A stretch of DNA of 64,000 bases from Malania oleifera (lineage: Eukaryota; Streptophyta; Magnoliopsida; Santalales; Ximeniaceae), in contig NC_080428.1 in NCBI RefSeq assembly GCF_029873635.1, positions 66,247,101 to 66,311,100 of the forward strand, written 5' to 3'. The notes under the pieces were generated by a model. The model was given only the letters and a program-made list of their open reading frames with translations. It ran no database searches and was not told the origin of the DNA. Shown piece after piece: positions 36,659-47,604 of this stretch. The position numbers were made by a program, and so were the translations under genes. Position 1 is the stretch's first letter. Each line of letters opens with the position of its first letter.

Positions 36659-37361
36659 TAGTATGCTTCAGTTGTGACCTTTGAGTTGCCTAAAGTATCA
36701 GAGCAGAGGGGTGCTACTTGTATGAGCGAATAATCACTCATATCCTTAGGTTTTTTTCTCGTGTGTAAAATATCTTACATGTGATTGATTAGGTTCAGAA
36801 AATGATTTCATAAATTATGTTAAAGATCTGCAACTGTTGAATATTATGTTGATTGTAATCTCATATTGGTCACACGCTGAATTAATATATTGTTTCCCTT
36901 ACTGAGATGTGTCTCATCCGAATACAAATTTATCTTTTTCAAGATCTCCACGAGATCGATTATTATAGCATTTTTAATTATAGAAAGGCAAAAGGGTATA
37001 AACTTGATGATACTTTTGGGTTGTATAAATTTATATTTTATGTTTTATGTTTTAAATCATCTGAGAAATTGATGAATGGGAATACTGGAAGTTGTGGTTT
37101 ATGTTTTTGGAGTTATGTATATATGTGGATACAGACGAATGTATGATTTATGTTGGAATATAGATAGATGTAGAAAACTCTGGTATTATACTGATTGAGG
37201 ACTGTAGTTATGTTTTCTGCTACGTAATTGTAAATGGAATAATAGGTAGAAGAAAATGAATGACGTGGCACCGGGTCCCACAAGGTGGGTTCAGGGCGCC
37301 ACAAGACACGGTTAATCAGGTATAACACACCGGACCAGGTTTACAGGTTCGGGGCGTTACA

Positions 37362-38150
37362 TCATATTAAGAAAAATCATTTCTTGGAATGAGGAGCCTA
37401 ACACCAAATCTAAGAGGATTGTAATCAAGTCTTTTCTGTAGACTCTAGGGATGATTATTACTAGAGTACGGGTATGAAGTAGGATAGGGATAGGAATGGG
37501 TAGGCTAGGTTTGGTAAGAGCGATCAGATATAAGATGCGTAGCAGAGTAAAATACAGCAAGAAATTGGAATTTTGAAGCTTTGACTCGCAACTGAAAGCA
37601 GAAATTCGTCGAGGGTTTTCTATGACTTTTTTTTGGAACAATTAGCAGTTCCAGAAAAGTCATGGCAAACCATTGACATTTTTCTCCCAGAATGCTGCAC
37701 TATGATCTTTTTCTTGCATTAATAGTCACTACAAGGAATGAGCTGCCATTTGTAATACTGGAATATATGAAATAGAATTTTGTGCATTTTTGGAATGTGC
37801 GCACTTTTGCTTATTAGAGTATACCCCTAGCTCTCTATGGTTCCTTTATGGTTTGGTGTGTGTGGATTTGAGAGCAATTGAAAAAAAAATGTTAGTGGTT
37901 ATCCTTGGATTTAGATGCTTAGAAATCTCAGGGGTTCTTTAATGATGAAGTCCTTGTGGATACTGATTATCCTAAGGTTTTATGAAAAGTTATAGTTCTT
38001 TAGTGTGTGTTAATCTCTCTCATGTTCCTTGTGCTTAAAGAAAATATTCAATTTTTCCATATTTCCATAAGTTAGCCATAGGACTTTGGATCACTTCCTA
38101 AAGAGAGTGGAGGGTCAAAATTCAATTCCAGTATGCAATAAAAATTTCAC
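37362..38150 (+). other. Gypsy leader remnant, then unassigned spacer
   Basis: 37370-37710 aligns by eye with the untranslated leader of the gag-only Gypsy element (CTGTAGACTCTAGGGATGAT, then ACTAGAGTA, and TTCCAGAAAA). 37711-38150 has no recognisable gene or repeat. Confidence 0.45.
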
Positions 38151-39489
38151 TATAGAAACCCGAATTGAAAAAATAAAAGATATAAATAACAAAGGAAAAA
38201 GGGGAAATTTTAAAAAGGGAAACAATAGGCTTCATTGACGAATCTCCTATTTTCATCGATGATACCCTTCTGTGTCTCGTCGACAAAGTTCAGGCATTGC
38301 TGACAAGGAAATCCCAAACGATAGAAATTTCAGGTTTAAGGTTCGTCGACGAAGTCCTTCTTTTGTCGACGAACGTTCTTCTGCAACTCGTCGATGAAGA
38401 CTTCATTTCGTCCACGAGGTTGGCCAAGTCAACAACTTATAAATAGAATTTCTCATTTCTTACTCATTAAGAAACCTAAAATCCTTCTTTTCTCTCTCTA
38501 AAACGACACCCCTCACTCTCTTTCTACGATCTCTCGTCGTTCGTCACCTAATTCGACGATCAGAAGTTACCACGAGGATCTGGGGGAAATTCTTTACAAG
38601 TCTAGCGAAGTGGATTTTTGAACGGGGTCTTTTCAAGTATCACTCCAAAGTTGAGGTAAGGGTTGAAATGATTTGTTTGGCTAGTATATGATTATTTAAA
38701 TAGGATGTATGGGCTTGGGGGATGTTTATTAGTTGTTGATTTGGGATTTGAGTTGATAAACTAAGGTTATTGAATCAAGGTTCGGATGAGCGCCGCAGGT
38801 TTCATTTTGGGGTCCCTGCTGGTGTAGTTTAAGAAATCAGGTAAGGGGAACAGATTAAGCTAGTAGATCTGTAAATTTCACCTGTTAAAATGGATTTTTT
38901 TTGTGAATTTATATGAATATTCTGTGAGTATTGAAAGCCAACCGCTTAAACTGAGATTTTTGAGCATAGGGCTGTGTTATTAGTTATTATTTGTGAAAAT
39001 GGAATTATTAAAGTAATGACGTGTATTTTTAATAAAACATATGATGAATATGGTTGACTTATTATTTTAGATAATATAATTATGCATATTATTTAAATGG
39101 TGTGGCATGAGTAAAATGAATATACTGAGTTGGGTTGTGATATATGTATAACATGTTGGAAATAATGAAATGTATTGGGATTATATTGCATATGAATTGT
39201 TTAATCAGAGCAGAATGTGAATGTTAAATTGCAATGTATGGTTTGAGAACTTCGGTGGATCGTTGTATGCACAGTACTATTGCGCGTGATTACTAAAGAG
39301 CTTAGTGTGCCCAAATGTTTTAGAGACAGTGTGGAGACGGGATGGTCGATTGGGCTGAAAAGGGTAGAGTCCCCCTAGAGTCTAGACCAATATGGAAACA
39401 ATCAATCTGACTTACAGACTGAAGACGGTTACTGATTTAACTCTGGTGGACGGACTAGGATTAAGTCCAGCCTACGGGTCACATAACCC

Positions 39490-39509
39490 GTCATGGGGGG
39501 AAGCATGAC
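39490..39509 (+). other. GTCATG/CATGAC stem-loop with G-rich loop
   Basis: Perfect six-base arms around a GGGG-containing loop, preceded by GGGTCACATAACCC. Equivalents are at 1607, 4832, 22163, 25585 and 47045. Confidence 0.6.
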
Positions 39510-39791
39510 TGTGATTATCCATCTGGCAGTGAGTTCTAAATGCATAATTGTTAATTTAACCAATGTATAACATGAGGACAACATATGTGAAATATTTTTG
39601 AATATTGAGTATGTGAAGACAGGAGATGAGAAATGTGAAATGAGTTTATGTGATTTTAAATATTCAGAAATGTGGGAACTGAGATCATGAAGAGATGAGT
39701 ATTATGGAGATAACGAATACGAAGTAAAGTAAAAATGTATTATATATTGTAGTATTATATTTATTTGGGGCGAGGTAAACTCTCTGCCCGA

Positions 39792-39817
39792 GGGCTTGCT
39801 AAGAAAGGCAAGTGCCC
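39792..39817 (+). other. Conserved 26-nt stem-loop of the long LTRs (copy e)
   Basis: Outer GGGC/GCCC and inner CTTGC/GCAAG arms pair fully around TAAGAAAG. It is followed by the inverted repeat CTGATA-GG-TATCAG. Confidence 0.65.
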
Positions 39818-39974
39818 TGATAGGTATCAGATGTAGCCATAACGGGCTACATAACGTATTAAGGCAGAGAAAAGCTACTTGTATGGGCTTGGGTAATCTT
39901 CCCTATTCTCGGGAACCTTTGCTGATAAATAATTGTGTGAATGTGTGTGAATACGAGACAAACTATCTACCTAA

Positions 39975-40000
39975 GGGTTTACCGAGTAAGGTAAGTGCCC
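39975..40000 (+). other. Conserved 26-nt stem-loop of the long LTRs (copy f)
   Basis: The inner arm is TTTACC facing GGTAAG, both sides changed relative to copy e. The following inverted repeat is CTGATG-AG-CATCAG, also changed on both sides. GGTATCAGAGTAGAG lies at about 40043. Confidence 0.65.
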
Positions 40001-42191
40001 TGATGAGCATCAGTTGTACCTATACTCGATTGCATAAGGTATCAGAGTAGAGAGGTGCTACTTGTATGGGCGGGTAATCACTCCAATCCTTGGGAAACTC
40101 TTGTTAATAAAATACGCTACATGTGTGTAAGTAGGGACAAAGAATGATTTCATAATCGTGGATTAATTTGTAAATGGTGATTATATTTTTTACACAAACC
40201 TCATGATAGTCACACACTGGTATTAATCTATTCCGTCTTACTGAGATGTGTCTCATCCGATATGAATTTCATCTTTTTCAAGACCTCCGCTTGATTGAGC
40301 TCAGTGAGCTTGGGGCTGGCGTAGCATTTTTGAGAGAGGTGGGGGGTAAATAGACTTTTGATGTATATTTTTGGGTTTTGTTTAAGTTTTCTGAGATGTA
40401 TATATTTGAATACTGGATGCTGGAGTATACTTTTTGGGATATATATATATATATATATATAGAATTTTGGTATGTTATAATGGATGTTAGTTTTTTTTTT
40501 TACTGCATAATTGATGTTAGAGTATTAGATGTAGGTAAATAGAACACGTGGCACCCAGACCTCACTTGGCGGGTTCGGAGCATCACAAGGTGATATCAGA
40601 GAATTAGGTTTTAGGTTCTGCAGACTTAGGGATGATGAATACTAGAGTATAGGAACAAATGACAATGAGGATAGGAAATAGATAAGTTAGGTATTAAGAG
40701 TTTTAGGATTTTGTCTTGTAGCCTGGAGGCGGAAGTACGTCAACGGCTTCCTATGATTTTTCTAACGCAATTGACGGTTTCAGAAAAACCACAGAAAACC
40801 TTAGATGATTTTTTTTCTGAGCTGTGGGACTGGTCCTTAAGTTGAGAATTTGGACTTATAATGGATTTTAGTTTAATGATTGTGTTGATTACGTTATGAT
40901 AATGAGATTCTAAATTCTTTTATGTCCTATTTTCAGGATGCATCCTAGGGGTAGGGACATAGAAACTGGAGAAGGAACTTATGACTCGAAGGCTTCTAGT
41001 AAGGAGGACTTTGATACTTCCACGATGCTAAGGGGTATAGCCCGTCAGGTTAGGGTAGAAATGAGGAAGGATCCTAAAGAGCAAAACTGTCCATTTGTAG
41101 ATCTAGGCTGTAGCATCAAGGAGTTCATGAGATTGAACCCTTCGAATTTTACGGGAGGACCTGATCCAGTGGCTACAGAGAATTGGATTCAGGAAAGTGA
41201 GGATATAATGGAAGTACTCGGCTACAAGGACGAGTAGAAGGTTCGTTATGCCACGTTTAAGATGACAAGTGATGTGAAATGTTGGTGGCTTTCGGTGAAG
41301 CTGCTAAAGGGACGAATGTTAGTGAAAATGGCACTGACTTGGGAATGATTCAAGGAGTTGTTCTTTGACACGTACTTTCCTTCGTCCATTAGAGAAGAAA
41401 AGGTTGAGGAGTTTACCATCCTAACCTAGAGGAATATGATTGTTGGGGAGTATGTAGCGAAATTTGTGGAACTATCTCGTTTCGCACCATTTATGATCCC
41501 GAAAGAGGCCAGAAAGGTCAGAATGTTTGAAAAAGGCCTGAGACGAAGGATCTATGAGCTTGTGGTGGGGTTCGAGGTCCATAACTTATCGAACTTGGTG
41601 GATAAAGCTTCGGTACTGGAGAAAAGTTTGCAGGGCAGTACAGAGCCATTAGAGTAGAGAAAAAGGCCTGCACCTCCCAGTTTTCAAGTTGAGGCTTGTC
41701 AAGGATCGTGGAAGAGAGAAAAAGATACTATCGGCCCAAGGCAAGAGACGAGGGATGGGGATTACCCTAGTTATCAAGATGATTCATCATACCTTGTATG
41801 TCGTAGATGTAACAAGAGACATAGAGGTGACTACCGAATTAGGTGTCCTAATTGTTATAGGTGCGGTAAATCAGGGCACATTGCAAGGAATTTCCATGAA
41901 CTACTGCCTAATGCACCTGCACCAAATCAAATCCAAGGAAACCAACACGTACCTTGAGGTGGAGGTGGTCCAACACATGTGTACACGATGATCCTGATTG
42001 AGACAGATAATGCCAAGGGGGCAGGTACGAGTTTATGTTTAAGATAATGAAGGTTTTATTTAACTGTAGTTAATGTAGAAATTCAGATGGTGGTATATAC
42101 TGAACTATATGAGAAAGTTAATAAATTGTAGAAATGTGGAAATGAACAATTAGCAAAATTTCGAGGATGAAATTTTTATAAAGAGGGAGAT

Positions 42192-43162
42192 TATGGAAAC
42201 CAGAATCCAGAAAATAAAAGAAATAAATAAGAAAGGAAAAAGGAAAAATTTTTAAAAAGAAAACAACAAGCTTCATCGATGAATCCTCTATTTTTGTCGA
42301 GGAATGCCCTTCCGTGTCTTGTCGACGAAGTTCAGGCGTCGTCGACAAAGAAATCCTGAACGACAGAAATTTCAGGTTTAGTGTTCGTCGACGAAGTCCT
42401 TTCATCGACGAATGTTCTTTTGCAACTTGTTGACGAAGACTTCATTTCGTTAACGAGGTTGGCCAAGTCAACGACTTATAAATAGAATTTCTCATTTCTT
42501 ACTCATTAAGAAACCTAAAATCCTTCTTTTCTCTCTCTAAAATGATGCCCCTCACTCTCTCTCTACGATCTCTCACCGTTCATCCCCTAATTCGATGATC
42601 GGAAGTTACAACGAGGATCTGGGGGAAATTCTCTACAAGTCTAGCGGAGTGGATTTTTGAACGGCGTCTTTCCAAGTATCACTCCAAAGTTGAGGTAAGG
42701 GTTGAAATGAGTTGTTTGGCTAGTATATGATTATTTAAATAGGATGTATAGGCTTAGGGGATGTTTATTAGTTGTTGATTTGGGATTTGAGTTGATAAAC
42801 TAAGATTATTGAATCAAGGTTCGGGTGAGCACCACAGGCATCATTTTGGGTTCCTGCTGGCGTAGTTCAAGAAACCAGGTAAGGGGAATAGATTAAGCCA
42901 ATGGATTTGTAAATTTCACCGGCTAAAATGAAAATTTTTTGTGTATTTATATGAATATTCTGCGAGTATTGAAAGCCAACCGTTTAAATTGAAATTTTTG
43001 AGCATATGGCTGTGTTTTTAGTTATTACTTGTGAAAATGAAATGATTAAAGTAATGACGTGTATTTTCAGTCAAACAAAAGATGAATATGGTTGGCTTAT
43101 TATTTTAGATGATATAATTATGCATATTATTTAAATGGTGTGACATAAGTAAAATGAATATT
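42192..43162 (+). repeat. Partial 3' LTR of the gag-only Gypsy element
   Basis: It is collinear with 38151-39130, including the palindromes (42275-42460) and TATAAATAG at 42477-42485. It ends at GTAAAATGAATAT, where an unrelated sequence starts. Confidence 0.85.
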
Positions 43163-44353
43163 GACTCACTCAAAAAATGAGCAGTTCGGAAGCTATCCCA
43201 AGTATAGGAGTTAAATTGTGTAATAATTAGCGCAAAGGCCAGATCGTCTCCTCAGGAAACACAGTTTAATTCCAAATTTTACGTAATTTCAATCAGAAAA
43301 TAATAAACAAAAGGGTCACTTAACACAATTTAGATTCAAGTTTTCTATGATGTTTGAGATTCTTTTTTATGAATTAAAAGAACGCGCAATTTAAATTTTA
43401 AATCCTAACATGCACTAAATTAAATTACAACGAGAAACGACCCTATATTTAATTAACTAGGCAAGAATTAAATTATACGTTGAACTTCGGACACGGAAAA
43501 CCTAAAGACAATAACTTTCCTACGCAGCTTAAGCGTGTGATTAAAAAACTCCATCAAACTTAACTTCAAAAAGAACCAATTATTTTTTTACGCAATCAAG
43601 AACTTAAACAAAAATTAAAACTTTAACTACTAAACATTTACGGAAATACGATAAAAAAAAATTCTGACTTTAATAAAACTAAACTTAAACTAAATAGAAC
43701 TCAACAAAATTCAAATTTAAAGAAGACAACTAATTTTAGTCCTAAAGAAGATATATTTTTTTCTTTTTACATTTTATTCTTTTTTTTTCTCAAGAAACCA
43801 AACCTAACTCTGTCAATAAAAAATAACCTAAGCAACGTTAATCCTAATGATAATGTAAAATAAGACAAGAAAGAAAATAACTTGATTTAAATAATAATAA
43901 CCAAACAAGAATTAAAAATTAAAACTTTAATTTAAATTCTACTAAACGAAATATAAAAATGATCTAATTATTTAAAAGCAATAACAAAAACTAAAGAAAA
44001 AGAAAAAAGAAAAAGGAAGAGAGAAAGAATCTGGCTGGCAATGTGGGAGAGCTGGTGTGGGTGAGCTAGTATGCAACAGAGGCAGCAGGGTAAGCTCTCA
44101 GATTCGGCTACACAGTAGCAACTACAGTAGAGTTGAGAGCTCTCAAGTTCATAGCATCGACAATGGAGACGGTAACAAGGACTTCGAGTGATGGCAGAAG
44201 GGGCTTCAGCTTGCAGTAGGTTGAAGGAGAAGGAGCAGCAGCAGCCATAGGGTGTGGGTTGGCAGCAACAGCAAGGAGTGGTCTCAAGTGGGCTTCCAAT
44301 AGCAGCAGGAGAAGCTCGGATAGACAGAAAGGGAACTGAGAGGGAGAAAAGTA

Positions 44354-44406
<53 letters not shown>

Positions 44407-45577
44407 GGGAAAGGAAGAGAAGGAGAGACAACGAGAGGAGAGAATAGGGAGGTTGAGAGGGAGAGAGAGTCCAGAGAGTTTGAGAGTGTGAGAGAGGAGC
44501 TGGGAGGAAGGGAGGAGAAAAAAAATACATAAAGAGAGAGAGCCCCCCAAAACCCTATACGGCCAACTCAAGAGGACCCAGTTGCATGGTTAAGTCAAAT
44601 CATAAATTTTTTTATTTATTTTTCTTTTCTTCTCTATTCTTGTTTTTTTTTTTTTTTTGTTTCCTAGTGAACAAACCCGAGTTTGACCCTCCTAGAACTC
44701 ATATCTCTCAAAGCTTGAAACACAAAAATCATAGAGCACTCCCTCAACTTTCCCTAGAATTTTGAATCGTCTCGATCAGAGCTCGGATGGGGGAATTATG
44801 CCCAAATTATGAAGTGTCTTCGACTTTAACATCCATAACTTACCCTACAAAAATAAAATACCAAAAATTCATAAATTATTCAATAAAATCCAAATATTAT
44901 AAATAGAGCGTAATGTTAAAATATTGAGCATAATTAGACATTTTTAATTAAAAATATAAGTCGTGATGCATGAATTAAAACATCTAGTTACGCAATTTAA
45001 GTACGTAATCACATTCCCCCCCCCCAACTAACGTTTTGCTAGTTTCTATCAAACAACGTGAATGAATTTCAGAGCGGTACCCATAAATTCTAACTCTAAC
45101 AAACATGAAACGAATGCACATGCTACACATCCATACCATTTCACATACAAGAATATAACCAAATTTCACACAAGCTCATCATATACAATGCACGCAACTC
45201 CGAAGTAAGTCATTCATGCAAGTTTCATCGTTATATAGTCATTAAGAATAGTATACTCACATGAAGTCAACTGGCAATTCAATTCAGAGTTAATGTATTC
45301 ATATAAATTCGAGTATAAACCGATGAAATATCGAAATATGTGTAATGTGTATGACTCGTTATACCCAGGATACCAGTGGACACCTACAGAACGGTCGTTT
45401 TGATTCGGTTTAACTGGTATATCCTAAAAAACACTCAAAAAGGATAGGTTCACTCATCATATGTGAGAAGGAGTGTCGCGATCAAACATCCCACATATTG
45501 TAAGGAACAAACGCTAAATATATGAAGTGGACTAGTATGAAAAGGATCTAGCCTATTTGTGAGGTGTCGGGTCCTTT
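43163..45577. mobile_element. Unclassified dispersed-repeat-like insertion, no coding region
   Basis: It begins TGACTCACTCAAAAAATGAG and carries CCAGATCGTCTCCTCAGG near 43226. That phrase resembles a recurrent motif of plant non-autonomous retroelements (family not identified). It includes a (GA)n run (44359-44403) and a poly-C tract near 45018. No long coding region is supported: frames over the GA run are low-complexity. The right end is cut by the LTR at 45578. It breaks the 3' LTR of the preceding Gypsy element, so it is younger than that element. Confidence 0.4.
44359..44403. repeat. (GA)n microsatellite
   Basis: A pure GA run. Surrounding purine-rich DNA produces spurious open frames on both strands. 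Confidence 0.9.
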
Positions 45578-46436
45578 TGTAACGACCCTAATAATAATGG
45601 TATTTAAATAATAAATAGGGAGGGAAATGGAAACAGAAACAGAAGGAGGCAGCAGGCTTCGTCAATGAACGCACATTTTGAATATAAAGTCGACGAACAT
45701 AGGGAGTTCGTCGACGAGCGTATAAGTAGGCCTCGTTGACGAAGCCACGCCTCGTCGATGAGAAGATACCAAAAGGGGTTTTTGGGCAGTCTAAATTTCG
45801 TTGACGAGGAGGTATGGTTCATCTAAAAAATTACTTAAGGACTCATCGACGAGATGACGTGTCTCGTCGATGAATCCGGCCCTATAAATAGTTGAAACCC
45901 AGATTTTTCAGTAGACTTTTGGCGCAAAGGATTCTTTCTCTCTCTAAAAAACACCTATCCCTCCTTTTCTCTTCGATTTCACCCTATTTCTCACCGGATC
46001 GAAAATCCGAGGCCACCACGACGCTCCTAACAAAGTTTTCTGTAAGTTTGCCGGAACTGATCATAGGAGAAGTTGGTTTGGAATTCATCCCAAATCCAGG
46101 GTAAGGTATTTTATTCAGGTTATGTCTTCCCTGCAGTTATAAGAAATGTTGTAGGTAAGAAAATACTGATGTTTTGTTCTAGGGGATGTTATTTTTAGGG
46201 TGTTAAGTGGATAACCCTGCGGGTGTAGGACCAGAGTTTTGTGAGGGCTTTTCAAGAATTAGGTAAGGAAAATATGATGTGCTAGGAGATTTGAATATAT
46301 TGATAGAAATTTTACAAATATGCATGTATACCCGTTATTATGCAATTTTACAGAATATGTATTTTTAAAGTATATGTGGCCTGAGTATATGATATTGATA
46401 TGAAGTTTTATGCAGTTTTATTCAGATGACTACACA

Positions 46437-46483
<47 letters not shown>

Positions 46484-46690
46484 GTATGCAGATAATTATT
46501 CGGAACAGTATATACAGTGTATATAGAAAGCTATGTTTTCCTAAATGTCATAACACTCAGTGTATATAGATAGTTTACAAAGACAGATAATATAGTTATA
46601 CATCAAGATGTTACATTTATTCAAATATCACAGTATTTACAGCACAAAATTATGGTGTTATGGTTTTTTTGGAAACACAATGAAAACAGT

Positions 46691-46751
<61 letters not shown>

Positions 46752-47604
46752 TCATATCCCTGTGAAAGAATATAGATAGATACAGTTTATAGAGCACGGT
46801 ACCGTTGCTATATACAGATAGAGTGCAACCACATATCTCAGATAGTGTGTGGGTACCGTCAAACTGTGCTCGGAGAGGATGCAGCTCCCCATATCACTAG
46901 GTTGAGGGGGCCAATTTGACAAGGTAGCAGCCAGTCCCGAGCTTAGGAGTGGATGCAATTTGGCTGGACCGAGGTAGTGTAGAGTATGATGACTTACCTA
47001 AAGGACCGACTAGGTTAAGTCCCGTTTACGGGCCGCACAACCCTGTCATGAGGGGTTAAATCATGACATACAGAGTCCCAGGGAAAGAGCACAGTTATTT
47101 ATATGTATATGTATACAATTTTTATAGCTTTTGTCGTATATAGTATGATATAGCAATATGAATGATAGAAAGTTCAAATGATACAAATGTTTTAAGCTAC
47201 TATACATGTGTTTTACAGATTTTCCAGATCATGCAGTTTTATATATTAATGTTGTAATTTTATGACTCGGTTGCCACACACTAGTAATAGCATATTTTCG
47301 CTTACTAAGCGTCATCTCACCCTATTATTTTACCATTATTCAGGTGAGCCAACTAGGCGAGCAGATTAGGCTTACGGATAGAGAGTTGACTTAGTTACCC
47401 TGGTTGTAGGGTAAGTTTGTGATAGGATTTTGTATTTTTGGGTAGATGATACTAGAGAGAGAGATGTATTGTAAGACTATGTTCCGGATATACTGAATTC
47501 TGGTATTGTATAGTATATATTATTGTATGACTTATGTCTCCGCTGCTTAGGTATGATTATATAGATATTTAAAAAAAAATGGTGTAAATTTTGAGGACGT
47601 TACA
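45578..47604 (+). repeat. 5' LTR of the Del/Tekay-like Gypsy element
   Basis: It starts TGTAACGACCC and ends GGACGTTACA. Palindromes lie at 45660-45870 and TATAAATAG at 45883-45891. AG/GTAAG-bounded intervals lie at 46199-46262 and 47344-47410. AT microsatellites lie at 46441-46479 and 46690-46749. The GTCATGA/TCATGAC stem-loop is at 47045-47067. It is the closest relative in the window of the LTR at 2967-5519. Confidence 0.88.
46690..46749. repeat. (AT)n microsatellite inside an LTR
   Basis: A pure AT run of about 60 bp, with a second at 46441-46479. It is likely to be length-variable. Confidence 0.9.

Larger units (their letters stand above)
34952..37361 (+). repeat. Long Gypsy-type LTR, followed by leader remnant
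   Basis: It starts TGTAACGACCC and ends GGGGCGTTACA. TTATA (34947-34951) and TCATA (37362-37366) flank it at four of five bases. Palindromes lie at 35066-35210 and TATAAATAG at 35228-35236. AG/GTAAGG signals are near 35432 and 35617. A 31-bp tandem repeat lies at 36058-36237 and two 26-nt stem-loops at 36456 and 36633. A TGAGA/TCTCA hairpin lies near 36900. The sequence after it (37370-37710) resembles the leader at 40590-40820, so this was probably a 5' LTR rather than a clean solo LTR. Confidence 0.8.
38151..40587 (+). repeat. 5' LTR of the gag-only Gypsy element
   Basis: Palindromes lie at 38233-38420 and TATAAATAG at 38438-38446. AG/GTAAGG signals are near 38653 and 38838. The GTCATG/CATGAC stem-loop is at 39490-39509. 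Two 26-nt stem-loops (39792 and 39975) lie in a duplicated unit. A TGAGA/TCTCA hairpin lies near 40240. It ends GGAGCATCACA. Confidence 0.85.
38151..43162 (+). mobile_element. Ty3/Gypsy element in which only gag is recognised (broken)
   Basis: The 5' LTR is 38151-40587. A primer-site-like GGTGATATCAGAG lies at 40589. gag-like coding spans 40938-41985, with ENWIQESEDIMEVLGYKDE, then FKELFFDTYFPSS-type and RFAPFMIPKEARKVRMFEKG residues. Zinc-knuckle residues CYRCGKSGHIARNF-like lie near 41850. A purine tract at 42180 precedes a partial 3' LTR (42192-43162). The internal region is only about 1.6 kb and no protease, RT or integrase is recognised. The 3' LTR stops where another repeat begins. LTR identity is above nine in ten by eye, so it is younger than the Copia elements. 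There are a few breaks in gag. Confidence 0.82.

Noticed and set aside
36890-37146. Frames of 60-79 codons
   Set aside because: They lie in the transcribed part of an LTR and are not conserved in the other LTR copies.
44108-44571. Open frames on both strands up to 140 codons
   Set aside because: They run through a GA/CT microsatellite and give Ser-Leu or Glu-Arg low-complexity protein with no domain.
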